Shown: positions 44,131-60,000 of the stretch, one piece after another
How the letters are laid out: every line of letters starts with the position of its first letter
Position numbering within the stretch: position 1 is the stretch's first letter
Origin: Takakia lepidozioides
Lineage: Eukaryota > Streptophyta > Takakiopsida > Takakiales > Takakiaceae
DNA: 60,000 nucleotides
Assembly: GCA_030704615.1 (NCBI GenBank)
Contig: CM060733.1
Span: 73,472,001 to 73,532,000 of the forward strand
Reading direction: 5' to 3'
The notes under the pieces: generated by a model
What the model was told of the DNA's origin: nothing
What the model saw: the letters and a program-made list of their open reading frames with translations, nothing else
The model's database searches: none
Translations under genes and position numbers: made by a program

Positions 44131-44825
44131 ATTTCATGTCTTAGCATCAGCTGCAGATTAGGATGCTATACCACCTGGATATGTGCATGACATGCACTGA
44201 GAGTTTGCAGAACCAGATCCCAGTATGGTTTCTCAATGTTGGTAGCTTGTACTAAGGTCTAGGTTGATTAGACTATGTAAACACAGGGACATCAATACAC
44301 CTCAACCATTCATGGTCATTCTGATGCCAATACAAAATGACATTGATATGTCTTGCTACTGTATTTTTCAAAATTCCCAGGTGTTATGAAAGAGCTTTTT
44401 TTCCTGTTGTGGTGCAACTGTCTAAAAGGCCATGTCAGGAGCTTTAATTTGAATCTGCAACTGTTTTTTAAGGTTTTTCGTTTCATGACTTAGCATCTGC
44501 TGTAGTTTATGGTGCTAAAACAACCTGGATATGTACATATAATGCACTGATACTTTGCAGAACCAGATTCCAGTATGGTCTGTTTCAATGCTGATAGCAT
44601 GTGCCATGGTCTGGATTAATTTGACTACATGAACACATGGGCATCAATACCTAATACCTCAATCATTCATGGTCATTTCTGATGCTAGTAGGAAATGTGT
44701 CTCTGGCATGTTTGGTTACTGTATTTTTTGAAGTACCCAGGTGTTATGAAATAGTTCTTTTTCTGTGGATAACTATCTGATGTGCTTTGTCTTGAGCTAC
44801 TATCTGCATCTGTAAAAGTTTTGAG
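44131..44825. repeat. Two-copy tandem duplication, 350-bp unit
   Basis: Unit 1 at 44131-44480 and unit 2 at 44481-44825. Shared: tttcatg.cttagcatc, cacctggatatgt.cat or acctggatatgtacat, tttgcagaaccagat, cattcatggtcat, caggtgttatgaaa.ag. About 80% alike by eye. Confidence 0.8.
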
Positions 44826-45600
44826 GGGCTTGTGACAATCTGGAAACATTTATCAGTGATCGGCACTCTCCTCAGCAACTGGTGGCACCACCGTGATGAA
44901 AACTCACAACCACACCTTTTGTAAACCTATTTTTAATCCCCCTTTCCACGAGGTAACTGGGTAGAGAACCTGTTGCAGCTTATGGCTTAGACTACTAGGT
45001 TCATAACATAAACCTGCACCTGCACCTGCATCCACCGCAAGCACTCCTATGGTCTGCTGGTCATCAACCCAGCCTCACCATAAGAGAAACAATGATGGTA
45101 TGACTGGTCATCACCCCAGCCTCATCACCGACAGCACGCTCTAGGATTGACCGGTGATCAAATCCGGACCAACCTCCTATGAAAATAAGCGCCCACACAA
45201 AGCTAACATGATGCACAGTCAAGCATGCAGGTGTGGAGGGGATCCAAACACAAGAAAATCAAGACAACAACTCCCCCACACCAAAAACACTCCATAGTGT
45301 CGCTCCTGCAATGACACCCAGCCCAAACCCGGACTGACCCTCGCCTCCACCTACGGAAAGGTTTTGGCCTACAGAGAGGGTGAAAGACTACAAGGGAGAG
45401 AGACTAAAGCAATTCCTAATCCCAGCATGCCCTCATCCCACTACCCTATCTCCACACTCTCTTGCTTGAACAATAGACAAGACTACCTTTCAAGGGTCTC
45501 TCGAGCCCTCAAGAATATGTCTCTCAAACAATCTCACTAAGGCTCCCAATCCTTGCACGATGGGACTCCAAAACAGTACACCAAGGCCCCAAGAGCCTGC
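44826..45600. other. No gene seen
   Basis: Mixed sequence with a short (cacctg)n run near 45010-45030. No ORF or repeat end was recognised. Confidence 0.4.
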
Positions 45601-45870
45601 CAAAACTTAGCCCTCGAGGACCCCAATAGTCCCTCACACAAGTCGCCAAAGACTCCTCAAGCTCGCCAAATATTGGCCTCCAAGGACCCCAAATAGTCCT
45701 CCAAAGAACTCCAAATGGTCCTCCAAGGACCCGAAACAGTCCTCCAAGGACTCCCAATGGTCTTCCAAATAGTCCTCCAAAGACTCCCAATGGTCCTCCA
45801 AACAGTCCTCCAAGGACTCCCAATGGTCCTCCAAGGACCCCAAACAGTCCTCCAAGGACTCTTCCTATAT
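45600..45870. repeat. Minisatellite of ggtcctccaa / agtcctccaa units
   Basis: At least ten units of a 15-18 bp motif (agtcctccaaggactccc and variants) lie in a row. The open frames on both strands across it (Gly-Leu-rich on the minus strand, Leu-Gln-rich on the plus) are a by-product of the repeat. Confidence 0.85.
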
Positions 45871-45899
45871 CACCATGTGCCCAATGCGTTCCCAATGGG

Positions 45900-47690
45900 T
45901 TCCCAATAGGTTCCCAAAGTCCCCTAGGAATATTCCCAAGAATATGCCATAGTATTCTCCCAGTATTCCCCTGGGCCTATACGTATTCCCCTTGTATTCC
46001 CCTTAGGAATAGCCATTTCCCCCTTGGAATAGCTATTTCCCCCTAGGCTTTAGCCACTTCCCCCTCTATTTCCTTGAGGTTTAGCCTTACCAAGCTAGGG
46101 TTTGTGCTCCTTGGGGCTCTATGCTTAATCCCCTCAAGCATCCATGAATTCTATGGGATACCAAGGCAAATTCCCCCGATCTTCTTCACTTTAAGCTACT
46201 CAAGTTTGTCTCCAACTCAACTAGCAATGCATTGGCCACACAACAAGCTCAATTTCTCATTGGAACTCAAAATCAAGCTTGTACCTCCTTTGGCAAGCCA
46301 CCAAGCCTTGTCTCCTCTCAAGCCTTGGTCATTCAAGCTCCCTTCACTTGTTAGCTCAAGAGCCACTGCTCTCAAGCTTGAAATTGCAAAGCTCAAGCCA
46401 AAAACATGCTCCACACATGCATCACCTCATACACAAGGGAATCAACTTGCTCCCTTTACCTTCTAGCTCTCCTCAAGCTTGAAATTGGAAGCCACACTTG
46501 GGAAGCATGCTCCACATAAGCATCACTTGCTTGATCAACCATCCACCACAAAACTTAAGCCAAAAGGGAATGAATACATAAGCTTCACCTTCCCATTCCT
46601 TGTCTTGTCACATGCTAATGTATGGTTGAAGTTGCTATGCATGCCTTGAGCCACAATCTCTTTTCTTCATGAAGACCACCTCCAATGATCTCCCACATGT
46701 GCTCCAAGCTCTTCAATGCTCTAGGCTTGGTTTCACATCATTATGGATAGAATTTTCACCCATATGCTTCCCTTCAAACCTCTTGAGCTTCCTAATGCTC
46801 TCCAAGTGTTTGCCCTTGTTGTCTTCAAGCCCAAGCCTATGTAGCTCCTTGGCTTCTCTTCCACAACATCCACAATTGAGCTTGCTTAACCCTAGATTGA
46901 TAGTGACATGAGTACTAACAATCATTTAGTTGCTCTCCACAAGCCATGGCACACACCATTGACTCCATAATGCATTGAAAAGATTCTCAAACCCTAGAAT
47001 CCATGTTTCCACACACACAATACTTCCCTCTTGCAATCCTTGCAAATCTTGTGGCAACAAGCTCCTTCTTGAGCTCTCCAACACCTTGGTGTAACACCAC
47101 AAGTACCTTTCCTTGCAAAGGCTTGTGATCTACAAGAGCTCCATCTTTGAGCTCTCCACCTCCTTAGGGCAAAACAATATCTCTCAAAGCCCTAACACCA
47201 CAAGGATTTTCCTTTGCAATATATGCAACACCTTGCAACACAAGAGCTATCTTCCCAAGCTCTTCAACACACAAGTGCTAAACTAACCCTTACACTCCGC
47301 ACTCACAAGCATAAGGTCATCTTCTTGTAGTGATAATGAAAGTGAACACAAGGGAAATACTCCACTCATGAATCCACTCACTCACATAAACTAAGTCAAG
47401 CCAAGGGCACCTTTGCTAAGGGAATCCACCCTACAAAGCCCTCACCACACTCCTCAATACCTAGAGCTATGGAGGTGGGAGAGGCTCATGGAGGCTCAAC
47501 TACAAGAAGATGAGCCCTCCTCAACACTCACAATGGGAAAACCCATCCCCATGTCCCAAGTGACATTTGATACCTCACTTGGCATGTGAGACCAAATGAA
47601 GTCCCAACACACAAAATACAAATATAAATATCCAAAATGTCCTAGTTAACTAGAAGTAGGTAATTCTAGTTAACCATGACTAAAACCATG
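45900..47690. other. Low-complexity pyrimidine-rich region
   Basis: Dominated by caagct, cttggc and ctcaag words. Apparent plus-strand frames (for example 46074-46466) start without ATG and lack domains. No gene is called. Confidence 0.45.
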
Positions 47691-48620
47691 ACAACTCAAA
47701 TAGGCCTCTCTTCTTGCCAATTGCTCCAATTATGGTGTGTTATGGCTTGAAACATTTCTAACAACTAGTGTGATCAAGTTATGGTGGCCTCTTGAGCTCA
47801 GAATTTTCTTAAGGGGTTGTGGTCTGGCTCCCAACAGATCTGCACTTGTAGTTTAAACTTCCGGACTTTCAACTATTCAGATGGGCCTATCTCCTTGCCA
47901 ATTGCTCCAATTGTGGTGTGCTATGGCTTGGAGAATTTCTCAAAACTAGTGTGATCAACATATTATGGCCTCTAGATATTTAAGCGGTTGTGGTCTGGCC
48001 CCCAACAGATCTGCATTTGTTGTACAAGTTTCCGGACGTTCAGGTACTCAAATGGGCCTATGTTCTTGCCAATTGCTCCAATTGTGGTGTGCTATGGCTT
48101 GACACATTTCTAACAACTATTGTGATCAAGATATGGTGGCCTAATAAGATCTGAATTTTCTTAAGGGGTTGTGGTCTGGCCCCCAATAGATCTGCACTTG
48201 TTGTTCAAGTTTTCGGACGTTCAGCTACTTTGATGGGCCTATCTTCTTACCAATTCCTCCATTTGTGGTGTGCTATGGCTTGGCACATTTCTAATAACTA
48301 GTGTGATAAATATATGGTGGCTTCCAGAGCTTTGGAGTTTTTTGAAGGGGTTGTGGTCTGGCCCCCAACAGATCTACACTTGTTGTTCAAGTTTCCGGAC
48401 GTGTAGGTACTCAAATGGGCCTATCTTCTTGCAAACTGCTCCAGTTTGGGTGGGCTATGGCTTGGTAGATCTGTTACAAGTAGGGTGATGAAGATATATA
48501 GCCTCCATATCCATAAACATTTATAAGGGGTTCTGGTCTGGCCCGCAATAGATCTGCACTTGTCATTCAAGTTTCCAGATGTACATGTACTCAAATGGGC
48601 CTATCTTCTTGCCATGTTCC
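47690..48620. repeat. Satellite-like tandem array, period about 180 bp, 5 copies
   Basis: The word ggtctggc occurs at 47821, 47992, 48173, 48353 and 48533 (spacings 171, 181, 180, 180). Each unit carries gatctgca.ttgt, aagtttccgga, aatgggcctat, cttgccaattgctcca, tgtggtgtgctatggcttg and tagtgtgat. The period is near nucleosome length. Confidence 0.9.
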
Positions 48621-48639
48621 CTAGTTTATTGCACATGCA

Positions 48640-48786
48640 GGTGGATGTTGAGGACAAACTGAAAGACATCAAGGAGGCAACAAGATCACATGAAGCAAAG
48701 AAAGAGTTCTGCAAGAAGGAAGTGAAGGAGCTAAGCAAAAAACTATGTGAACATGTGGAGCAGTCAGTCTCTATCATTGGGATTTA
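48640..48786 (+). other. Possible exon with a charged helix
   Basis: After an acceptor-like acatgcag at 48640 the plus strand encodes VDVEDKLKDIKEATRSHEAK and further charged residues to a stop at 48787. It looks coiled-coil-like. No partner exon was found. Weak. Confidence 0.2.
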
Positions 48787-48875
48787 ATACAAAGAAGCTC
48801 CTGGTTATTGTTTCAGTGACTAACATGTTTGAGGGGTGAGGTTGGTCCACATGGTGGTTATAGCGTGTTTGAAAG

Positions 48876-48995
48876 GTGGACGCGTTGCCGAAGCAAGCAT
48901 AACTTATGGTGTCACTTGACCCAGAAGAGCTACTGCCTTCCGGTAGGAAGGTGGACACCTTTGTAACAACCAACAGGGTGGTTTGAACCCACAAG
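48876..48995 (+). mobile_element. Short repeat family, long copy 2
   Basis: Nearly identical to 23498-23620 (only a few differences over about 118 bp). The flanks repeat the word gcgtgtttgaa (48868 and 48994), a candidate target-site duplication of about 11 bp, as expected for a SINE-type insertion. Confidence 0.7.
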
Positions 48996-48999
48996 CGTG

Positions 49000-49738
49000 T
49001 TTGAAATCAAAGGGGAGGGGGGGAGTGAAATGAAATGAGTGGAGGCTCGTCGAGGAAGCGGGGGCCTGGAAAAAAATAAAAAAAATGAAATGAAATGGTG
49101 CTTTATAAAGAAAGAAAGAGGAAGTCTAAGAAAGTGTGAAATAGTGGCCAGGATCTTAGGTCAAAGCAAACACAATATTCTGGGGGTGGAATTCTGGTGA
49201 CAAATACATAGGCTTAGAGTAAGACAGTGACATGAATGAAATTTGGCAACCTGACTGAAATTCTTCATGCAAGCATACATCTCCACCATGCAAGATAGGT
49301 CAATGTTAGTCAGGAGACGGGCCACAGGCCACGGCATGCGAAATGGCTTGCCCAAGATCCCAAGATCGACAGTTGAAACACATAACAACGGTAGCATTCA
49401 TCTTCAACGAGTGCTCTAAAAATAAATGCATCCAGTCTCTCAATCAGTCATTGCACAAAGACTCGAGAATGATTCAACAATTATACAGAGATTTGTCAGA
49501 GATAGTAACCTCTTAAACCACCTCTCTTCTTTGAAGAAATCCATGACTGAAAACAGAAAAGACACAACTTGACTCACTAAGAACATTTGTCCATAGAAAA
49601 ACATATGAAGAGCTTCCCTCTTCATATAGAGTAACCAACACAACTTCACCTTCCACAATGATACAATACTTCTGAAGCTACCTCCATCTATATTTTGTTG
49701 AGCCCACATTCTTGTGTTTGGGATGTTGGGCTAAATGC
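49000..49738. other. Downstream flank and probable 3' UTR of the PRMT gene
   Basis: No independent gene seen. 49440-49738 probably includes the PRMT 3' UTR (minus strand). No clear AATAAA was found. Confidence 0.4.
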
Positions 49739-54752
<5,014 letters not shown>

Positions 54753-54761
54753 CAAATTACT

Positions 54762-54772
54762 GCTGCTGCTGC

Positions 54773-54803
<31 letters not shown>
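54762..54803 (-). repeat. (GGC)9(AGC)5 repeat in the PRMT 5' UTR
   Basis: On the gene strand it is nine GGC then five AGC triplets, ending 9 bp before the ATG. It is in frame with the coding sequence and the frame stays open upstream to a TAA, without another ATG. GC-rich triplet repeats at this place can form structure and modulate translation (inference). Confidence 0.85.
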
Positions 54804-55014
54804 TTTAACAACCCCCGATGTGATCCAACCACCAAGACACGACCGCGACCGAAGCCACCTCTCTTACTCTCCTTCAGAGTGCGCAACGCTCTCCAGCATA
54901 ACTGGATAAATCTTAGCGGCACCTCTCCAGGTTTTAGGTTAGAATGTGAGGCAGTGCGCCTAGGTTTAGGAGTAGTGTAAAGCACTCCCACGATTTGCGA
55001 GGGTAGGTCGAAAC

Positions 55015-56982
55015 CAGTGTTGGACCGGTATCATAAACGTTGAAAGCAGGTGTGGCGTATTCTGCCACTTTTGGAGCCTAATTCTCAGGCAGAATCGGCC
55101 ACCCAGGGTGTACTGCCGATTCGGCAGGCAGAATCGGCAGGGATTGCCGAATACACACCAAGGACGCACTAAGGACGGCAGAGCAACCACTCAAGCCCAT
55201 GGCCCATGTCATCAGCCATTCAGCCATAAACCCGCCCGCCTTCCCCATGAGGCTCGTTTATATCCTTGGGGGGGGGCTCTGAACCTGGGCAATCGATATG
55301 GGATAATGGAACCTCAATCATATTGCGCCAGGTGGCGGCGAGAATATGCCACAACCTGCTTTTACGCCACGGGGCCGCATTGGCCGACTCTGCCCTGTGC
55401 GCGGCCATAGGGCTCGCCCAAAGGCCGCTTACAAGGCAGAATTGGCCAACGCGGCCCGTTCTCTAGTACGTTAAAAGCAGGTGTGGCGTATTCTGCCACT
55501 TTTTGAGCCTAATTCTCAGGCCAAATTGGCCACCCAGGGCAGAATCGGCAGGGATGGCCGATTTACGCACAGAGGACGGCAAAGCTACCACCGAGGCCCA
55601 TGTCGTGAGCCATCAGCCATCAACCCACCCGCCTTCCCTATGAGGCTCGCCCCGTTTATATCCTCTCCGGGGCTCTGAATCTGGGCAATCGATATGGGAT
55701 AATTGAACCGCAATCATATTGCGCCACGTAGCGGTGAGAATACGCCACACCTGCTCTTAACGCCAGTGAACGGGCCTCGCCCAGTGCCGCTTATAGGGCA
55801 CAATGGGCCCTACCTGACCCGTTCTCTAGTACATTTCATACCAGCCAGGGTCTGGTATCGTCGGTGAAGAGGTGTGGGAAATAAAAACGATCCTTAACAT
55901 CTCTGTCTCTAATCTGTCTCTACATAGAGGCGAGGGCCCTTACTGTCACTTTGGTCACTACAAGCCACTTATTTTGCTGCCAATGTGGATAGGCCCAATT
56001 CTTTGAACTTTGCTTTAACCTCCGCTAAGTTGGCTGCCCTTTCCACCTCGTAAGCACTGAGTTGAGCAGCTACTTCCATTGACCACTAGGTGACGACATC
56101 GGACTAATGGGAGTGTTGCCCCAAGTGCAGTCTAATGGCGTCGAGCTAGTGTGGCAGAAGACTGTTTCTTGCCAGGGTGGTGGAGAACTTTGCGTAGATG
56201 GCTGCAGCTTGCTGGGGGGTCCTTTCGAGATCTGCACAAAGTTTGCCCCACGCTTTTCTCCCCTCAATCTGCAAGTCCCATAAAACCCTAGACGACAAAA
56301 TAGACAAGGAACATGTGGTACTTGAAAGGGTCCACACGCATCTAACCTTCCAAATATGCCAAAGCAGAGCTTCTGAGACAATCAAAGATTGGGCAGTTGG
56401 ACGCCCTGCCCTGTATCAAAGTAGATAACAACTTTTTAATGTACGAGTCTGGTATGTATATTGTTTTTTTTCCCCCTAGTATGGTATGGTATCAGTATTG
56501 CAATTTTCAAAACTTATACTGGGGGTATATTAAGATTGGTATCAATACATTGCAACATACAGCCAAAATCAACATAAAAGGCTTGAAAACCATAGCACCT
56601 AACAATTTGACCACATGAGAACCCCAAGCACTTATTCAGCTTATAGCTTACAGCCCTTACTCAGCTTAAATCGTCATTTAGATTGCCTCAATCAAAGAGC
56701 CGCAACTCTCCTTGCTGCACCATAATCCTTAACGCTCCACATATTGATATCTAGGGTGCAAGCGACAGCGGAAGAGTGAGTATTGGTATCGACAAAGCTG
56801 CGTTCTTTGCAATACCAGGCTGATCTGGTAGGAGCCCAGATATTAGAGTTTCGTTGTACTCCCCCCAATATGTTCTGCCCGGGGTACTGCCAGTTGCTTA
56901 TACCCGCCTAGTATGGTACCCTGCTGCGATACCCTTACCCGTGCTGATACCCCGCCTCGCCCCATATACCGGTCCAACACTG
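55015..56982. mobile_element. Complete non-autonomous hAT-like transposon (1,968 bp) with 8-bp TSD
   Basis: The left end is cagtgttggaccggtat (55015) and the right end is its exact reverse complement ataccggtccaacactg (ending 56982). Both sides are flanked by gtcgaaac (55007-55014 and 56983-56990), a perfect 8-bp target duplication as made by hAT transposases. Subterminal ggtatc/gatacc words are frequent, as usual in hAT ends. No transposase ORF is visible inside, so it needs a transposase in trans. It lies about 255 bp upstream of the PRMT start codon. Confidence 0.9.
55037..55830. repeat. Tandem duplication inside the hAT element
   Basis: Unit 1 at 55037-55467 and unit 2 at 55468-55830. 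Both begin acgtt.aaagcaggtgtggc and end cccgttctctagta. Inside each, the first about 28 bp return inverted (gagaata.gccaca.cctgct) near two thirds of the unit, so each unit contains a large stem. Confidence 0.8.
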
Positions 56983-56990
56983 GTCGAAAC

Positions 56991-57010
56991 CAGTGTTGGT
57001 CTGGTATCAG
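56991..57010 (+). mobile_element. Second hAT terminal repeat directly after the TSD
   Basis: cagtgttggtctggtatcag begins right after the target duplication and resembles the left end of the first element (cagtgttggaccggtatcat). It may be the start of a second hAT copy running to the right. Its other end was not found in the window. Together with the first element's right end it makes an 11-bp stem hairpin at 56974-56999. Confidence 0.6.
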
Positions 57011-57627
57011 GTTTTTGCAATACCAGTAGGTTCCTAGTATTGATTTTCCTTTAGTTTGTGCTGGGGTAGGGTTTCGATTATGTCAGAAATGCTGAATTTT
57101 AGTACCAGTATGGTGTCAATAACTGATGTTCCGCAAATTTGGCACATGCATTAACAATGATGGTATTAAGAATACCTATACTTGGCATACATCAACCCGG
57201 TTACCATCACATACTACCAACAATGAAAGAGACATTGGAAAATAGAAAATGCATATGTATGAGGCAAGCACACAAAATGTAAGCAACACACAAGCAGTAC
57301 AAGACACAAGCAATGAAGGCAAACATCCATGAGGCAAGCAATCCATTGCACAAGAGTTGCGTAGTTGACTGAAACAATGAAGTCCATTTATGAAGTGATT
57401 ACGTAATTGAAGACTGAAAGCAGATTTAAACAAAGAAAACTACACTATCTACTTGCCTTTATTCTCTAAAAATGAACTACGAGTCTCTGCCCCAGAAATG
57501 CGACCTGCAAAACAACACACATGCACATGTCAGCTCATGAATTCAGACTACCTTCATAACATGCAACATATTCATCGTGAACGCAATAAGAAGACAAACT
57601 GGACATAGAAAACTGAAAGAGGGTTAG
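57011..57627. other. No gene seen
   Basis: The first part carries ataccagta/ggtatc words, as expected inside a hAT end. The remainder is unrecognised, without a good ORF. Confidence 0.4.
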
Positions 57628-58149
57628 CACTACTGCAAAGAGGGGGGGGGGGGGGGGGGGGGAAGGGTAGCGACGCCCGAGCGACCTCCCTAGGGTCGGT
57701 AATGGGGGCTAAAGCCACCGCGGCCAAGTCCCAGATAGTGACCCCTACGCCGTCGGTCTGGCGTCGCTAAAACGGGGTTGCGAAATAAGGGAGTTAAAAC
57801 TGACCCCAACACTCATGCCTGATGGGAGACTCGTAAGCCGTTTCCTTGCTATCCATTTTGTGGGCATCTTGCACACATAGCGCACTCCTCTTCAGTCTTC
57901 CTGCAAGGCCCTCCTGCCAAAACCCTCCCATCAGCTACTCATCCCTTCCAGATACTATCGTCCAAAGGGAATGAAAAGGGGTTGGAAACAACAACATTTA
58001 CTTACTGCATCATATGGAGATATCAACTAGGTTTTGTTCACTTAGGCTGTTGGAACAGACCCCATGACTATGTACTATGGCTACGATTTATCCCCAAGCA
58101 AAGCCTTGAACCCATACTGCCTTTGCACAAGGGGATACCCCGCGACCAG
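57628..58149 (+). mobile_element. CACTA terminus with G21 tract
   Basis: Begins cactactgcaaaga, then 21 G (57642-57662), then agcgacgcccgagcgacc and further gcgac words. The CACTA start and the gcgac subterminal motif point to an element extending to the right, into the array and gene described next. Confidence 0.6.
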
Positions 58150-58870
58150 CCCCCTCAATGCGAGCCCCAATCCGACGTTGTGGATCGCCCCCGAGGCGAC
58201 CCCCAGGGGGTCGCTCGGTTAATTTTTTTATATAAAAAAAACCAGTTAAAACTCAAAGAACACCGGGTGTCGGTACAATGCAGTGCTACTACTGGTCGAC
58301 GGGCAGGGATGGTGGAAAAGTGTGCGCGACCCCCAAGGGGTCGCATGTACCTAGCGACGGGTTTGGCAGGGGCCGGAGGTATCGCCATTATGCAACCCCG
58401 AGGGGGTCGGTGATACCCAACGACCTGCAGTGACTAGGGCAGGGGTATCGCCAGGATGCGACCCCCTAAGGGTCGCTGTTATCCGCGACGGGCAGATATG
58501 GGGCAGCACAAAGCGACCACCAGGGAATCGTTGGACGGGTTCTGATGCCCTGGGGGTTGGTATGCACCAACGACGGACAAGGATGTGGGGGGAGGGGAGC
58601 ATCCCCCAAGGGGTTGGTGTTACGAAGCAACGCGTTTCGTCGGTCGGGGCCAAAACATTCAGCGACCCCCAGAGGGTTGGTTCTTAGAAGCGACGGGCAG
58701 GGCCTGCTTGGTTTAACCCTAAACCGACCCCCCGGGGGGTCGGTTCTTAGAAGCATCGGGCAGGGTCTGCTTGGATTAACCCTAAAGCGACCCCCGAGTG
58801 GTCAGTTTTTCCAGGCCACGGGAAGGGGCATGCCTGGCTGAACCCTAAAGCGACCCCCAGGGGGTCGCCC
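58150..58870. repeat. Hairpin-rich subterminal array (gcgaccccc..gggggtcgc)
   Basis: About nine units of 60-95 bp, each with a palindrome of the type gcgacccccaggggtcgc and a gcgacgggcag box. The best example is ccgaccccccggggggtcgg (perfect 20-bp palindrome, about 58723-58742). Several units share aaccctaaa.cgaccccc. Plant CACTA elements carry such repeats near their ends as transposase-binding sites. Confidence 0.75.
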
Positions 58871-59140
58871 CTCAATGAGATTTTCATTTTGTTTAATTTA
58901 TTTGCTTTATATTACCCCCGCGCATTGGGTCGCCTTGTAAATGGTAGTACCTTTCTTGGGGCCGAGAAGCTTCCTAAGAGCCTCTTTGTAGGTGTAACCT
59001 TTATGTCCACAACAAAGCAAGCTGAGAGACACCACGAATTAGATGACAAGCAATTGCTGCTAGAAATAATCAATAAAACTTAACGAGGTCAAAGCCTCAT
59101 ATCTTGTACATGCATTATGTAATATGCGTCTTCTATAGTA

Positions 59141-59696
59141 CTAGATACCCTCATGGACTCCGAGGTCCTTGAGGGTCAACATATCATCATGCGAACCATG
59201 ATCATCACCCTGATCATTCTCGCCCTCAGCCTCACTCTCGCCCTCATCCTCGATATCGGTCACCCTATGGTCAATAGTGCTACTACTACTTCCACGATGT
59301 TGTAGCTTTTTCGTACTCTTCGCGGAGAGGGCCCTATGGGTCTTGATGCGCTCAAGAAGCGCAGGGTACCCTTCATTCTTGACAAATTCTACCTCCTCCA
59401 CGCTTGGATGCATCCCAAACCTATGATGCTATACAATCACAAACAACCTTAATTAGTGTATGCAAGATATATCAAAGAGATAGCCATATGTAGACAAAGC
59501 AACACATTAAAAGTAAATGCATCCATGAAATGCTTACAAATCAGGTCGCGAATGACTTGTGCCCTCCCGGACCAAACTTGTGGGTGCTGGTATCTAGCCC
59601 TTTCTCTATGTGTAACGTGACCGCCTCACGACCCCTAGAAAATTGAGCCTTCTTCTTGGCATCAGCCTCCTCGACAATGAGAATGTCCCATGACTC
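59141..59696 (-). pseudogene. Family X copy 2: last two exons (5' part beyond window)
   Basis: Minus-strand exons 59696-59538 and 59428-59141, both phase 0. The first encodes ESWDILIVEEADAKKKAQFS, HIEKG and HKFGPGG and aligns with exon 3 of the 34-36 kb gene (about half of positions identical), including the donor position (TTT|GTAAG). It has a TGA as its second-to-last codon. The last exon is 288 nt, exactly the length of the last exon of copy 1, and also ends in an acidic tail (DIEDEGESEAEGENDQGDDH). Its start HHRFGMHPSVEEVEFVKNEG has no catalytic motif. It lies inside the CACTA element that begins at 57628, which suggests a transposon-encoded DNA-binding or accessory role. Upstream exons are probably beyond 60000. 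Confidence 0.55.
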
Positions 59697-60000
59697 CTAA
59701 ACAACCAACCAATACATTAGTTTTACTTCTTCATGCATGCATCATTAACATCTTGCACATGTCCAAAATATAAACTCAATTTTAAGTAAATCTAGACTGT
59801 CCAAAGTCCAGGAATAACATTTATTTATTTATTTATTTATTTAAATTGAATAAAAAACACTATGAAGAAAAATTTAAATGATTTTATTAAGTTTATTGTA
59901 GATGTTTAGTAAATATTGATGTTCCCAGAGAATCCATACCCTGATCACATCCCTAATCTGAGTTGAAATCCTAGTTTTCTACAGTTTCACGGGCAGCACA
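59697..60000. other. Intronic or intergenic AT-rich sequence
   Basis: Includes a (ttta)n run at 59818-59842. No exon of family X copy 2 was recognised here. Confidence 0.5.

Noticed and set aside
45524-45895. Minus-strand Gly-Leu-rich frame of 123 codons
   Set aside because: It is read through a minisatellite. Frames are open on both strands because the unit lacks stops.
46074-46466. Plus-strand 130-codon frame
   Set aside because: Starts at TTG, low-complexity Leu/Ser/Pro composition, no family.
47690-48620. CRISPR array
   Set aside because: Units are contiguous 180-bp repeats without unique spacers, in eukaryotic DNA.

Overview
The window is nuclear DNA of a eukaryote, most likely a land plant or streptophyte alga. 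The one clear cellular gene is a nine-exon type I protein arginine methyltransferase of the plant PRMT1/PRMT11 type. All of its introns follow GT-AG. Almost everything else is transposon-derived: CACTA (En/Spm) DNA transposons, Ty3/gypsy LTR retrotransposons, L1-like LINE pieces, a hAT element and short SINE-like repeats. A charophyte such as Chara would fit, but that is a guess from style, not an alignment.

Layout. 0-5.3 kb: mostly unrecognised DNA with a 200-bp-arm inverted repeat and a cluster of perfect palindromes. 5.3-6.2 kb: proline-rich, Transposase_24-like ORF of a CACTA-type element. 7.8-8.4 kb: two ORFs with a repeated domain, the second cut by a CACTA terminus at 8440. 9.4-15.1 kb: decayed gypsy element on the minus strand with a pre-gag ORF, gag, protease and half an RT. 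15.7-31.1 kb: nested mosaic with four copies of a gypsy lineage whose integrase ends in a PHD finger, CACTA transposase pieces and ends, a tRNA-derived SINE, dispersed fragments resembling the PDF motif of plant organellar ssDNA-binding (OSB) proteins, and an orphan LINE endonuclease. 31.4-33.6 kb: LINE EEP and RT. 34.3-36.5 kb: damaged four-exon gene of an unrecognised family. 36.6-42.2 kb: tandem segmental duplication. 44-48.6 kb: tandem repeats, including a 180-bp satellite. 49.7-54.75 kb: PRMT1 gene. 55.0-57.0 kb: complete non-autonomous hAT element with a perfect 8-bp target duplication. 57.6-60 kb: terminus and hairpin-rich subterminal array of another CACTA element, followed by a paralog of the 34-36 kb gene that runs off the window.

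How it fits together. The PRMT1 gene looks intact and is the only locus expected to make a conserved protein. The hAT element lies about 250 bp upstream of its start codon. The CACTA transposase pieces (ORF1-like at 5.3-6.2 kb, TNP2 C-terminus at 17.3-18.2 kb, TNP2 core at 24.3-24.7 kb) and the terminal repeats at 8440, 19323, 24012 and 57628 show that CACTA elements shaped the region. The integrase-PHD gypsy copies suggest chromatin-guided integration. In-frame TAG and TGA codons across the transposon genes suit decay by cytosine deamination.
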